This document shows positions 18,752 through 28,740 of a stretch of DNA of 64,000 bases, one piece after another (the first letter of the stretch is position 1; each line of letters opens with the position of its first letter). The notes under the pieces are model-generated. The model was not told where the DNA came from. It was given only the letters and a program-made list of their open reading frames with translations, and did not search any database. This DNA comes from Acetobacterium sp965140355 (GTDB lineage Bacteria; Bacillota; Clostridia; Eubacteriales; Eubacteriaceae). Where the stretch lies: assembly GCA_965140355.1 (NCBI GenBank), contig OZ223192.1, positions 376,556 to 440,555 on the forward strand, in the 5' to 3' direction. The translations under genes were made by a program, and so were the position numbers.

Positions 18752-19433
18752 GAAAAGCTTTTTCAAGCGAATTAAAGATGTTTTTTTATATATTTTTTTA
18801 ACCGTATTTTTGATATTTCTGACTTCTTCTTTTGTTATTGAAGATGTTTATTCGGCAGCAGATCAACTTTCGATGGAGGAAAACGGAATTTCAGATGTGT
18901 TTTCCATCGCAATTGGGGTCAAACCCGCACATTTAGCTACGAATAAAGGAAAAACAAACGAAAATGAAAAATCTTCAGAAATAAAAACGGATGATGGAAC
19001 CACCATTGTTATTAACGAATATAGTCTTGGAGATACCAACGACGAGATCCTAGATTATCAGCAAATTTTATATTCTTTAGGATTTTTAATCAGTCCGCCA
19101 TCAAATCAGTTAACTGAAGAAGTACAAACGGCGATAAAAACGTATCAGGCGATGAAAGGCCTTGATCAGACGGGAAAATTAGATCGTTCGACAATTATTT
19201 CGTTAGTTGCTGAAAATGTTAAATTTGAAAAAGGCGATAGCGGTAAGGTTTTACAAACCTACCAACAAATTCTGGTTAATCAAAAATATCTGGCAGCAGA
19301 ATTGGCAACTGGAACTTTTGATGATGCAACAGAAACTGCGGTTAAGTCGTTTCAAAAAGATAAGGGCCTGAACGAAACCGGAAAAATTGACGCAAAAACA
19401 ATGAAAGCGTTAGATGCGTTAAGAGGAAAGTGA
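18744..19433 (+). CDS. Membrane-anchored peptidoglycan-binding protein
   Basis: 229 residues starting at ATG 18744 (MNKKSFFKRIKD), overlapping the yebC stop by 8 bp with GGTGAGGG as a ribosome site, so translation is probably coupled. One transmembrane segment or uncleaved signal lies at about residues 13-33 (FLYIFLTVFLIFLTSSFV). Two peptidoglycan-binding type 1 repeats follow, at about 95-150 (NDEILDYQQILYSLGF ... QTAIKTYQAMKGLDQTGKLD) and 160-225 (GKVLQTYQQILVNQKYL ... ETAVKSFQKDKGLNETGKID). No catalytic domain is present. It likely binds the cell wall from the membrane. Exact role unknown. Confidence 0.85.
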   Translation: MNKKSFFKRIKDVFLYIFLTVFLIFLTSSFVIEDVYSAADQLSMEENGISDVFSIAIGVKPAHLATNKGKTNENEKSSEIKTDDGTTIVINEYSLGDTNDEILDYQQILYSLGFLISPPSNQLTEEVQTAIKTYQAMKGLDQTGKLDRSTIISLVAENVKFEKGDSGKVLQTYQQILVNQKYLAAELATGTFDDATETAVKSFQKDKGLNETGKIDAKTMKALDALRGK

Positions 19434-19437
19434 TATA

Positions 19438-19470
19438 AATAATAAAGCCGCCACTTATGGCGGCTTTATT
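19438..19470 (+). terminator. Rho-independent terminator
   Basis: AATAAAGCCGCC and GGCGGCTTTATT form a perfect 12-bp stem with loop ACTTAT directly after the peptidoglycan-binding protein gene. Confidence 0.85.
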
Positions 19471-19554
19471 GCGCTTATGGTTTACAAAAAAAAACTATTT
19501 GATATAATGACAAAAGAAGAAAGTTTATTTTCACCATGGGAAAAGAGGAAAGAA

Positions 19555-21048
19555 ATGAAAGTTGTCACACCAAAAGAAATGGCGATTATGGATCGACATG
19601 CTATTGCTAAAGGGACTCCGGGCATTGAATTAATGGAACGAGCCGGAATTGCTTGTGTAAAAATTATTATAAAAGATCTTGATGAGGGTTCTCAGATTAT
19701 TATTCTATGTGGTCCGGGCAATAACGGTGGAGATGGTTTAGTAATTGGTCGTTTATTAAATGAAGCGGGGTTTATCGTGCATCTATTTTTAACGGAACCC
19801 GAAACAAAGTTATCAGAAGATAACCGCATTAACCTTGAGCGATTAAAAGAAAAAGCCATTCCAATTCGTTACTTAATTGAAGACTCGGATTATGAAGATT
19901 TATTTATTATTCTAAAACGTGCGACGCATATTATTGATGCAATTTTTGGGACTGGTTTGGTAGATAAAGAAATTCCTGAAAAATATCATCGTATTTTCGA
20001 TTGTGTAAATGCATTTGAAAAAGAAACAATTGCTATTGATATTCCATCTGGTTTACGTGGCGATATTGGTTTAAATATAGGAAATGCAATTTTTGCTGAT
20101 AAAACGATTGAGATACAGAATTATAAAACGGGTTGTTTGTTGAACGACGGTCCCGATTATGCTGGGGATATTGTTGTTGTTGATATTGGTATTGACGAAA
20201 ATAGCATTCCTAATGAAAAATATTATACACAGGAGAGTGATCTGAAATTTCCTGAAAAACGAAAAAAAAATACCCATAAATATGATTATGGTTCAGTTGT
20301 TATTATTGCCGGTTCCAAGGGTATGAGTGGTGCGGGGATTTTAGCGATCGAAGGGGCTTTAAAAAGTGGCGGCGGGTTAGTTACTTGTTATGTTCCACAA
20401 GATATTTATATGCCAGTCGTGGCCAGAGCACCGGCAGAAGCTTTAATTAAAACTTATGATTGCAATATCACCTTTGATGATATCAAAAATGATCGAAAAA
20501 AGGTAATCTTGGTGGGACCTGGGATTGGCCGGGCAAAGAATTATAGCTTTATTTTAGAACATTTACTCGAAGGTTCATTGCCGGTGGTGATTGACGCCGA
20601 TGGGATTCACCATTTGGCCGTTGTTGGTGATGCTTTAAAAGAATCTAAAACACCGGTTGTTATTACTCCACATTTTGCTGAATTCTCCAAGTTGATCGAT
20701 GTTCCACGGGAAGATATTTTAAAAGATCCGGTTGGATATGGGCAAAAGTTTGCGATGGAATATCAGGTTGTTGTTGTCCTTAAAGGGTATCGCACGATGG
20801 TGTTTGGAACAAATGGGGAAATCTGGTTTAATTCTACTGGAAACCCCGGAATGGCAACCGGTGGTAGTGGTGATGTATTAGCTGGTATGATTGCTGGAAT
20901 AGCAGGACAGAATGTCGATTTATTCGAAGCCGCCAGAGCCGGCGTTTATTTTCATGGAAAAGCTGGGGATTATTATGCTGAACAATTTGGAGAGAGTACT
21001 CTAACCGCCCACAGCATCATAACATCGTTGAAATATGTTTTAAAATAG
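19555..21048 (+). CDS. nnr: Bifunctional NAD(P)H-hydrate epimerase/dehydratase
   Basis: 497 residues from ATG 19555 (MKVVTPKEMAIMD), behind AGAGGAAAG; a longer open frame from 19477 overlaps the upstream terminator and is unlikely. The N-terminal half is the YjeF_N epimerase (GPGNNGGDGLVIGRLL at about 58-73, IDAIFGTGL at about 128). The C-terminal half is the ADP-dependent NAD(P)HX dehydratase with GSKGMSGAGILA (about 253), GPGIGRA (about 322), DADGIHHLA (about 350) and the TGGSGDVLAGMIAG motif (about 437-450). It repairs damaged NAD(P)H hydrates in the cytosol. Single gene bounded by terminators. Confidence 0.95.
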   Translation: MKVVTPKEMAIMDRHAIAKGTPGIELMERAGIACVKIIIKDLDEGSQIIILCGPGNNGGDGLVIGRLLNEAGFIVHLFLTEPETKLSEDNRINLERLKEKAIPIRYLIEDSDYEDLFIILKRATHIIDAIFGTGLVDKEIPEKYHRIFDCVNAFEKETIAIDIPSGLRGDIGLNIGNAIFADKTIEIQNYKTGCLLNDGPDYAGDIVVVDIGIDENSIPNEKYYTQESDLKFPEKRKKNTHKYDYGSVVIIAGSKGMSGAGILAIEGALKSGGGLVTCYVPQDIYMPVVARAPAEALIKTYDCNITFDDIKNDRKKVILVGPGIGRAKNYSFILEHLLEGSLPVVIDADGIHHLAVVGDALKESKTPVVITPHFAEFSKLIDVPREDILKDPVGYGQKFAMEYQVVVVLKGYRTMVFGTNGEIWFNSTGNPGMATGGSGDVLAGMIAGIAGQNVDLFEAARAGVYFHGKAGDYYAEQFGESTLTAHSIITSLKYVLK

Positions 21049-21060
21049 TTTGTTTAAGTA

Positions 21061-21089
21061 AAAAAATCCTGGGTTTTCCAGGATTTTTT
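21061..21089 (+). terminator. Rho-independent terminator of nnr
   Basis: AAAAAATCCTGG and CCAGGATTTTTT pair around GTTTT. Confidence 0.9.
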
Positions 21090-21207
21090 GCAGTATATTA
21101 TGAAATTTAATTAATTTAGGTTATAATTATCATAATACTATTAAATTGTTGTTTGATGATCAAGAACAATGCAGAATTAGCAGATCATCTTAAGAAAGGT
21201 AATTACT

Positions 21208-22401
21208 ATGATCGATCTATTAATAAGAAAGTTGATTAAAAATCATAAAAATACCGGTAATTCACGGGTTCGCGAGAATTATGGAAAATTTGCCAGTATT
21301 ATGGGAATTGCTACAAATTTGTTTCTTTTTAGTATTAAAATTACGGTTGGGCTGATATTTAACAGTATCTCGATTATTGCCGATGCAGTTAATAATCTTT
21401 CGGACTCAGGAGCTTCTTTAGTTACTCTTGTTGGCTTTAAATTATCGGGAAAACCAGCCGATCAGGATCATCCCTATGGTCATGAGCGGATGGAGAATAT
21501 TGCTGGGCTGGTGGTTTCGTTTATTATAATTTTTTTAGGATTACAATTGATACAAAGTTCCATCGGAAAAATCGTAGCCCCGGAATTGCCGCAATTTAGT
21601 TTGATTACGATTGGTGTCTTAATAATCGCAATTTTAGTTAAGGTTTGGCAGTTTTGGTTTTATCAAAAAATTGCCAAAACGATTGATTCAATGACCCTTC
21701 TAGCAACAGCAATTGATAGTCGAAATGATATTATGGCGACGTCGGCAGTATTAATCGCCGCAATTATAACCTTTATTACCGGTTTTGATTTGGATGGCTA
21801 TATGGGTGTCGTCGTTGCGATTTTTATTATTATTAGTGGTATTAATTTGGTTAAGGAAACAATCAGTCCATTACTGGGAAGCGCGCCATCAAAAGATTTG
21901 ATCGATAATATTTATCAGAAGATCTTAAGCTATGAGCATATTATTGGTCTTCATGATTTGATGGTACATAGTTATGGAGCCACCAAGATTTACGCGTCAG
22001 TTCATTGTGAAGTACCAGCTGAGCTTAATTGCCTAGTCAGTCACAGTGTTATCGATCAGATTGAACGGGATTTCCTTGAAGAAATGGACATTCATTTAAT
22101 TATTCATATGGATCCGGTGGTCATTGATGACAAAGAAACGAACGATTTGAAAAAACAGGTTGAAACAGTTATTTTGTCGATTTCACCTGATATTCATGTG
22201 CATGATTTTCGTGTTGTATGGGGATTTAATCATGCTAATATAATTTTTGATGTAGCCGTTCCTTATGACTTTCCGCGGAGTAATGCTGAATTAATAAAAA
22301 TGATTTCTGGTGAAATATATAAAATTAATGATTCTTACCATGCAGTGATAACAGTTGATCATAGTGATTATGTACCGAATGAAAATGATTTTGAATGTTA
22401 A
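21208..22401 (+). CDS. Cation diffusion facilitator (CDF) transporter
   Basis: 397 residues. Six predicted transmembrane helices occupy about residues 30-210. Metal-site motifs of the family are visible: IADAVNNLSDSGASLVTLVG (about 54-73), containing the DxxxD pattern, then the DQDHPYGHERMENIAGL loop (about 83-99) and ATAIDSRNDIMATSAVL (about 164-180). The C-terminal cytoplasmic domain (about 215-395) is longer than in the minimal family and probably contains two ferredoxin-like metal-sensing repeats. It exports divalent cations such as Zn, Mn, Fe or Co by proton exchange. Metal specificity is not decidable. Start ATG behind AAGAAAGG. Confidence 0.92.
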   Translation: MIDLLIRKLIKNHKNTGNSRVRENYGKFASIMGIATNLFLFSIKITVGLIFNSISIIADAVNNLSDSGASLVTLVGFKLSGKPADQDHPYGHERMENIAGLVVSFIIIFLGLQLIQSSIGKIVAPELPQFSLITIGVLIIAILVKVWQFWFYQKIAKTIDSMTLLATAIDSRNDIMATSAVLIAAIITFITGFDLDGYMGVVVAIFIIISGINLVKETISPLLGSAPSKDLIDNIYQKILSYEHIIGLHDLMVHSYGATKIYASVHCEVPAELNCLVSHSVIDQIERDFLEEMDIHLIIHMDPVVIDDKETNDLKKQVETVILSISPDIHVHDFRVVWGFNHANIIFDVAVPYDFPRSNAELIKMISGEIYKINDSYHAVITVDHSDYVPNENDFEC

Positions 22402-22526
22402 AAAGAATAAACCAAATCTTAATATTCAATCGACATTCAAAGATAAACATTTTATTTTTGATTTTTTAGTATATAATATAAAGAAAGAAACATTAAAACA
22501 GTCAATTAGGAGTAACATAAATCGAA

Positions 22527-23939
22527 ATGAGTACAAAAAAGAACAGCAGTAAACCGAATATTGTTAAAACATTTCATATAAAAACTTTCGGATGTCAAAT
22601 GAATGAGAATGATTCAGAAAAAATTTCTGGAATGCTAAAAGCTCTGGGCTATCAGGAAGAAACAGATGTTAATAAAGCTGGCCTGGTTATTTTAAACACC
22701 TGTAGTATACGCGAGAACGCCGATGAACGTGTTTTTGGAAATATTGGTGCGTTTAAAACGGTGAAAAAAACAAATCCAGATTTAATCCTGGCAGTATGTG
22801 GTTGTATGATGCAACAACCAGAAATTGTTAATCAGATTATCACAAAATACCCTCAGGTGGATTTAATTTTTGGAACGCATAATCTACATCAGGTTCCAGA
22901 ACTGCTCAATAATTACCAAGTTAATGGGAATCGCCTGATTGAAGTATGGGAAGATTCGGATACGATTGTTGAAGATCTTCCGGTTGATCGTAAGTATCCT
23001 TTTAAAGGGTTTGTGACGATTATGAACGGCTGTAATAATTTTTGCACCTATTGTATCGTTCCTTATACCAGAGGGCGAGAAGTTAGTCGACAACCAGACA
23101 AGATTTTTGATGAGGTCAATAAACTGGTCGATGATGGCTGTATTGAAATAACGCTGTTAGGTCAAAATGTTAACTCCTATGGGAATGATCTTGGGGATAC
23201 GGTCAATTTTGCCAAGCTATTAAGAAAATTAAATATCATTGATAAGCTCAAACGGATTCGCTTTATGACCTCCCATCCCAAAGATTTGACGGATGATGTG
23301 ATTGACGCAATTGCCGAATGTGACAAGGTTTGCAATTATATCCATCTGCCGATTCAATCCGGAAGTACGCGTATTTTAAAAGCAATGAACCGCAAATATA
23401 CACAGGAGAACATTTTAGATCGAGTTAATAAGATTAGAGAAAAGATTCCCGGGGTAGCGATTACCACTGATATTATTGTTGGTTTTCCCGGAGAAACAGA
23501 AGCCGATTTTTTAGAAACATTAAAAGTTATCAAACATTGTCAATTTGATTCAGCCTTTACTTTTTTATATTCGATTCGGACAGGTACTCCGGCGGCAACG
23601 ATGGCCGATCAAATTCCCGATGAGATTAAACACGATCGGATTAATCGAAGTTTAAAAGTACTTCATCAAATCAGCCATGATATTAATCAAACTTATCAGG
23701 ATCAGATTGTCGAAGTATTAGTCGAAGAAACGAGCCGGAATAATGCCAAACGGATGACGGGACGAACCAGAACCGGCAAGCTGGTGAATTTTCCGGGAAA
23801 TGAATCAGACATTGGAACCGAAATAATGGTGAAAATTACTGAGGCAAAAACCTTTAGTTTAGATGGTGAAAAAATTGGACAGGAGGGAATCCATGGCGCA
23901 ACTCACACCGATGATGATGCAGTACCTGCAAATTCATGA
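22527..23939 (+). CDS. miaB: tRNA (N6-isopentenyl-adenosine-37-C2)-methylthiotransferase MiaB
   Basis: 470 residues. The N-terminal UPF0004 domain has its three cluster cysteines in FGCQMNENDSE, NTCSIRENA and VCGCMMQ. The radical SAM domain has CNNFCTYCIVPYTRGRE, and a C-terminal TRAM domain ends with GEKIGQ-type sequence. It adds the methylthio group at position C2 of i6A37 in tRNAs reading UNN codons. The paired isopentenyltransferase (miaA) is not in this window. The 3' end overlaps mutS by 47 bp, consistent with the common miaB-mutS order in clostridia and with coupled translation. Confidence 0.95.
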   Translation: MSTKKNSSKPNIVKTFHIKTFGCQMNENDSEKISGMLKALGYQEETDVNKAGLVILNTCSIRENADERVFGNIGAFKTVKKTNPDLILAVCGCMMQQPEIVNQIITKYPQVDLIFGTHNLHQVPELLNNYQVNGNRLIEVWEDSDTIVEDLPVDRKYPFKGFVTIMNGCNNFCTYCIVPYTRGREVSRQPDKIFDEVNKLVDDGCIEITLLGQNVNSYGNDLGDTVNFAKLLRKLNIIDKLKRIRFMTSHPKDLTDDVIDAIAECDKVCNYIHLPIQSGSTRILKAMNRKYTQENILDRVNKIREKIPGVAITTDIIVGFPGETEADFLETLKVIKHCQFDSAFTFLYSIRTGTPAATMADQIPDEIKHDRINRSLKVLHQISHDINQTYQDQIVEVLVEETSRNNAKRMTGRTRTGKLVNFPGNESDIGTEIMVKITEAKTFSLDGEKIGQEGIHGATHTDDDAVPANS

Positions 23940-26538
23940 GGAGGTTCCAGATGCCCTCCTTTTCTTTCGTTTGGGAGATTTCTATGAAATGTTTTTTGAT
24001 GATGCCTTAACGGCCTCAAGAGAGTTGGAAATCGCTCTGACCGGTCGAGATTGTGGTTTAGAAGAACGGGCGCCGATGTGCGGGGTACCCCATCATGCGG
24101 CTCAAAATTACATTACTCGTCTAGTCGAAAAAGGTTATAAGGTTGCGATCTGTGAGCAGGTTGAAGATCCCAAAGATGCGAAAGGAATTGTTCGCCGAGA
24201 AATTATCCGGATTATTTCGCCCGGAACTATTTCTGATGGTAAATTACTTGAGTCAAAAAAGAATAATTATCTGATGGCTCTTTATCTGGAAAAGAATGCG
24301 CTGGGGATAGCCAGTCTGGATGTGTCTACCGGTGATTTTTTTGTCACGCAGATCGAAGCAAAAACACGAGAACAATGGACCGCGCAACTTTCGGATGAAC
24401 TCGGCCGACTTTTGCCCGCCGAAGTAATTCTCAATTCGGCAATGTTTAAAGATGAACAGGCGTTGGGACTTGTAGAAAATAGGTTTGGAATTTTGGCGAG
24501 TCTTTATCCTGAAAAATATTTTAATGTTAAAAATGGGAGCAAGCGAATCACCGAGCAGTTTAATGTTTTTACATTGGGGGCACTGGATCTGGAACATCGA
24601 GAGTATGCGATAGCGGCGGCCGGTGCATTGCTCCAATATTTAGATGAAACCCAGAAACGGGTACTGACGCATATCAAAACAGTCCGTTATTATAATTGTA
24701 ACGATTTTATGGTACTGGATTTATCGACACGACGGAATTTGGAATTAACTCAAACCCTGCGAACGCTGGACAAAAAGGGGAGTTTATTAGGCGTCTTAGA
24801 TAAGACGGTTACCGCAATGGGCGGCCGAACCCTGCGCCGCTGGGTGGAAGCACCATTGTTAAATAAAGCGCGTATTCTCGAACGTCAAGGTTGTGTTGAG
24901 GCGTTTTTTACAAATGCAGCTCATTTGCCAAATTTCAAAAACATCATGACCCGGGTTTATGACTTGGAACGGCTTTGCGGTAAACTGTCTTTTGGAACGA
25001 TTAACCCAAAAGACTTATTGGCCCTGAAACAATCCTTGAGCACGTTGCCACTAATTAAAGATTTTGTGGAGTTATTAGATTCTGATAAACTTTATCATCT
25101 TTTTGATACGGATGACTTATTAACGGATATTTGGGAATACATTGAAAAATCGATTGATGATGAAGCACCAATGGTGATTAAAGATGGTCATGTCATTAAA
25201 AGCGGATTTCATCATGAAATCGATGCTTTTCGGGAAGCCGCCGAAAAAGGCCAGGACTGGATTCGAGAATTAGAATGTCGGGAACGCGAACGGACGGGAA
25301 TAAAAAATTTAAAAGTGAAATATAATCGTATTTTTGGGTACTTTATAGAAGTAACAAAAAGTAACCTTGCCCAAGTGCCGGAAGATTATATTCGTAAGCA
25401 AACTTTAGCCAATGCCGAGCGATATTTCACCCCAGAACTAAAAGAAATGGAAAATAAAATTTTGGGTGCTCAGGAAGGCTTGCTTCGGTGTGAAACACAG
25501 GTATTTCAGGAGATACGAGATGAGTTACTGAAAGAGATTCCCAGAGTCCAACAAAAAGCCAGAGAAGTAGCTGAATTGGATGCCATTTATTCGTTGGCAA
25601 GCGTGGCGATTACGAATCACTATGTTTGTCCGCAAATTACTGAGGATAAAATAGTGCAGATTTATAATGGACGACACCCGGTTGTGGAAGATATGGTTGG
25701 GAACCAACATTTTATCGGCAATGATTGTACCATTAATGATGACGATCAACGCATGTTGATCATCACCGGACCGAATATGGCTGGTAAATCGACTTTTATC
25801 CGACAGGTGGCAATCATTACGCTTTTAGCTCAAATCGGCTCTTTCGTGCCGGCTGACTCAGCCAGCATTGGAGTGGTCGATCGGATTTTTACGCGGGTTG
25901 GTGCCAGTGATGATTTGGCCAGCGGACAGAGCACTTTTATGGTGGAAATGACAGAGGTAGCTAATATTTTAAAAAATGCGACAAATCGCAGTTTGGTTAT
26001 TTTGGATGAAATCGGTCGTGGTACATCTACCTTCGACGGGATCAGTATTGCCTGGGCAGTAGTGGAATATTTACATAATGAAGATAGCATTGGTGCCAAG
26101 ACCTTGTTTGCAACACATTATCACGAACTGACTGAACTCGAGACTCTAAAACCTGGGATTAAGAATTTTAGCATCCGGCTCAAAGATACACCGGATGGGG
26201 TCATTTTCCTAAGAAAAATCATTCCCGGTCCGGCAGACCAGAGTTATGGCATTGAAGTGGCAAAACTTGCCGGTTTTCCCGCTGCGGTGACGCGACGGGC
26301 GCAGGAAATTCTTGGACACCTTGAATCAGGGGAAGATACCTATCGACAGGAACTTTTAGTCAAAGAACCGCCGGTTTTAGTGGGCGGAAAAGGTAATCAG
26401 TTAAATTTCTTCGATGTGGCAAAAAGTATGACACCCGAAGAAGAAGCAGCGTTAGGGATTATCCGTGATCTGAAAATTGATGAGATGAGTCCTATCGAAG
26501 TTATGAATGTGATTGATCAGCTACGCAAAAAAATATAA
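23893..26538 (+). CDS. mutS: DNA mismatch repair protein MutS
   Basis: 881 residues from ATG 23893 (MAQLTPMMMQYL), with AGGAGGG eight bases upstream; an earlier in-frame ATG inside miaB lacks a site. The mismatch-recognition motif FYEMFFDDA (Phe-x-Glu) lies at about residues 29-37. The ABC ATPase domain has Walker A GPNMAGKSTF (about 628) and Walker B LVILDEIGRGTSTFDG (about 702), with the FATHYHEL dimer motif near 740. It recognises mismatches and small loops. The start lies 47 bp inside miaB, and rnr starts 16 bp after the stop; this suggests one operon. Confidence 0.97.
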   Translation: MAQLTPMMMQYLQIHEEVPDALLFFRLGDFYEMFFDDALTASRELEIALTGRDCGLEERAPMCGVPHHAAQNYITRLVEKGYKVAICEQVEDPKDAKGIVRREIIRIISPGTISDGKLLESKKNNYLMALYLEKNALGIASLDVSTGDFFVTQIEAKTREQWTAQLSDELGRLLPAEVILNSAMFKDEQALGLVENRFGILASLYPEKYFNVKNGSKRITEQFNVFTLGALDLEHREYAIAAAGALLQYLDETQKRVLTHIKTVRYYNCNDFMVLDLSTRRNLELTQTLRTLDKKGSLLGVLDKTVTAMGGRTLRRWVEAPLLNKARILERQGCVEAFFTNAAHLPNFKNIMTRVYDLERLCGKLSFGTINPKDLLALKQSLSTLPLIKDFVELLDSDKLYHLFDTDDLLTDIWEYIEKSIDDEAPMVIKDGHVIKSGFHHEIDAFREAAEKGQDWIRELECRERERTGIKNLKVKYNRIFGYFIEVTKSNLAQVPEDYIRKQTLANAERYFTPELKEMENKILGAQEGLLRCETQVFQEIRDELLKEIPRVQQKAREVAELDAIYSLASVAITNHYVCPQITEDKIVQIYNGRHPVVEDMVGNQHFIGNDCTINDDDQRMLIITGPNMAGKSTFIRQVAIITLLAQIGSFVPADSASIGVVDRIFTRVGASDDLASGQSTFMVEMTEVANILKNATNRSLVILDEIGRGTSTFDGISIAWAVVEYLHNEDSIGAKTLFATHYHELTELETLKPGIKNFSIRLKDTPDGVIFLRKIIPGPADQSYGIEVAKLAGFPAAVTRRAQEILGHLESGEDTYRQELLVKEPPVLVGGKGNQLNFFDVAKSMTPEEEAALGIIRDLKIDEMSPIEVMNVIDQLRKKI

Positions 26539-26554
26539 GGTGATAGGGGAAATC

Positions 26555-28687
26555 ATGAAAACCAAAGAATTAAAACGAATCGTAAAACGTTTAATGAATG
26601 ACAAAAAATATAAACAAATGACATTTGATCAATTAGCGGAGTTTATTGGCCTTTCAAAAAAAAAGGATCGACAAATGCTGACGCATGTGTTAAAAGAGCT
26701 GGAGATTAAAGCCAAAGTAAAAAAAGATCACAATGGAGAATATAAAAAATTAGACGATTCACCTAAAATTATTGGGGTATTGAAGGGAAACCAACGGGGT
26801 TTCGGTTTTGTGATTCCCGACTATAGTATTTTTTCGGAAGATGTGTTTATTCCGGAAAAAAACTTGCATGGCGCAATGGATACTGATACTGTTTGGGTCA
26901 GATTGACATCGAAACCGGGAGAGAAAAAGCCCGAAGGTGAGATTATCAAAATTATCGAACGCGGTCATAAAAAAATTATTGGTCGTTATGAAAAAGGCAA
27001 AGGCTTTGGTTTTGTGATCCCCGATAATGATCGTCTCTGCAAGGATATTTTTATTCCTGAACGACGGGGAAATAAGGCTGTTAATGGGGATAAGGTCGTG
27101 ACGCAGATTCTTTCCTGGTCAGATAAAGGAAAAAGTCCCGAAGGTGAAATTCTGGAAATCCTTGGCAATAAAGACGAACCTGGTATTGATATTCTTTCGG
27201 TTTTGAAAGAATATGATATTCCGATCGAGTTTTCGCATGAAGTTGAACGTGAAGTCAACCAACTAAAGGATCGGATTAGTCCCAGTGAACTGGAAAAACG
27301 GAAAGACCTTCGAAAAGAAGTTATTTTTACAATTGATGGTGATGATGCCAAAGACTATGACGATGCGGTTTCGATCAAGAAAAAGAAAAACGGTAACTTT
27401 GTTCTTAGTGTACATATCGCCGATGTAAGCCATTATGTGAGATTTGGAAGCACGCTTAACAAAGAAGCACAGGAACGGGGAACCAGTGTTTATGTAATCG
27501 ACCGGGTAGTACCGATGTTGCCGTTTAAATTATCTAATAATATTTGTAGTCTTGTTCCGGATAAAGAACGCCTAACCTTTAGTTGTGAAATGGAAATTGA
27601 TGAAAATGGCCAAGTCGTTGATTATGATATTTTCAAATCAGTTATTTGTTCGAAATCACGGATGACCTATAAAAAAGTTGCAGCACTGTTAGAAGGGCGA
27701 CGGGATGAAGCAAAAGAAATTAGATCGTTTAGTGATGAGCTTATTTTAATGAATGAACTTCATGAGATTTTAAGGGTAAAACGGCGACTAAATCGGGGTG
27801 CCATCAATTTTGATTTCCCGGAAGCTAAACTCTTATTGGATAAACAAGGTTTTCCTGAAAAAGTAATGATTGATGAGCGATTGGTTTCTCATCGAATGAT
27901 TGAGGAATTTATGTTGGTTTGTAATGAAACCATCGCTGAACATATTTCTAAACTCGATGTTCCTTTTATCTTCAGAAATCACCCGGAACCACATCCTGAG
28001 AAATTGGTAGCTTTTCGGAAGTTTATTAACCGCTATGGTTTTAAACTCGGAAAAAGGGATGATCAAATTCCTACGGGCCATGACTTCCAGAAACTGGTTA
28101 AGGATATTGAAGGGTCTAAAGAAGAACGGGTAATCACGTTATTGATGTTACGGACAATGCAGCAGGCAGTTTATGAAGGACATAATCTGGGTCACTATGC
28201 ATTAGGGGCAAGTTTTTATACCCATTTCACATCACCAATCCGACGATATCCAGATTTATTAATCCACCGCTATTTAGCGAAAGCAATTAATGGCAAAATA
28301 AATAAAAAATCCATGGATTATCTTGAAGCAAACATTGAAAATATTGCCAAACATGCTTCCGAAACGGAAAGACGCGCTGAAAACATTGAACGCGAAATCA
28401 CCAAACTTAAAATGACTGAATACATGACTCGACACTTGGGGGAAGAATTTGAGGGCCGAATTAGTGGTGTCACATCATTTGGTTTTTTTGTTGAACTAGA
28501 CAATACCATTGAAGGACTAGTCAGACTTCAAGATCTGAAAGATGATTTTTATAACTATGATCCCGAGCTGCATCAACATATGGGCGAACATCGCGGAAAA
28601 ATCTATTGTCTTGGTCAGGCTATAAAAATCAGAGTTGCTAAAGCAGACGTTGGTTCGAAACAAATTGATTTTGAACCGGTTGAATAA
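26555..28687 (+). CDS. rnr: Ribonuclease R
   Basis: 710 residues from ATG 26555 (MKTKELKRIVKRLM), behind TAGGGGAAA. Domain order: N-terminal helix-turn-helix (about 5-60), two cold-shock domains (KGNQRGFGFVIPD at about 76 and KGKGFGFVIPDN at about 145), the RNB catalytic domain with TIDGDDAKDYDDAVS (about 256-270), and a C-terminal S1 domain (GRISGVTSFGFFVELD at about 634). It is a processive 3'-5' exonuclease that degrades structured RNA and works with tmRNA in quality control. Its proximity to smpB-ssrA is a common arrangement. The smpB promoter overlaps its stop codon. Confidence 0.96.
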   Translation: MKTKELKRIVKRLMNDKKYKQMTFDQLAEFIGLSKKKDRQMLTHVLKELEIKAKVKKDHNGEYKKLDDSPKIIGVLKGNQRGFGFVIPDYSIFSEDVFIPEKNLHGAMDTDTVWVRLTSKPGEKKPEGEIIKIIERGHKKIIGRYEKGKGFGFVIPDNDRLCKDIFIPERRGNKAVNGDKVVTQILSWSDKGKSPEGEILEILGNKDEPGIDILSVLKEYDIPIEFSHEVEREVNQLKDRISPSELEKRKDLRKEVIFTIDGDDAKDYDDAVSIKKKKNGNFVLSVHIADVSHYVRFGSTLNKEAQERGTSVYVIDRVVPMLPFKLSNNICSLVPDKERLTFSCEMEIDENGQVVDYDIFKSVICSKSRMTYKKVAALLEGRRDEAKEIRSFSDELILMNELHEILRVKRRLNRGAINFDFPEAKLLLDKQGFPEKVMIDERLVSHRMIEEFMLVCNETIAEHISKLDVPFIFRNHPEPHPEKLVAFRKFINRYGFKLGKRDDQIPTGHDFQKLVKDIEGSKEERVITLLMLRTMQQAVYEGHNLGHYALGASFYTHFTSPIRRYPDLLIHRYLAKAINGKINKKSMDYLEANIENIAKHASETERRAENIEREITKLKMTEYMTRHLGEEFEGRISGVTSFGFFVELDNTIEGLVRLQDLKDDFYNYDPELHQHMGEHRGKIYCLGQAIKIRVAKADVGSKQIDFEPVE

Positions 28688-28708
28688 TTAAGAAAACTAT
28701 GCTATAAT
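28680..28708 (+). promoter_or_regulatory. Predicted sigma-A promoter for smpB-ssrA
   Basis: TTGAAT and TATAAT with a 17-bp spacer. The -35 element overlaps the rnr stop codon. Confidence 0.7.
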
Positions 28709-28740
28709 TATAGACTAGCGATGAAACAGAGGAGTTGCGC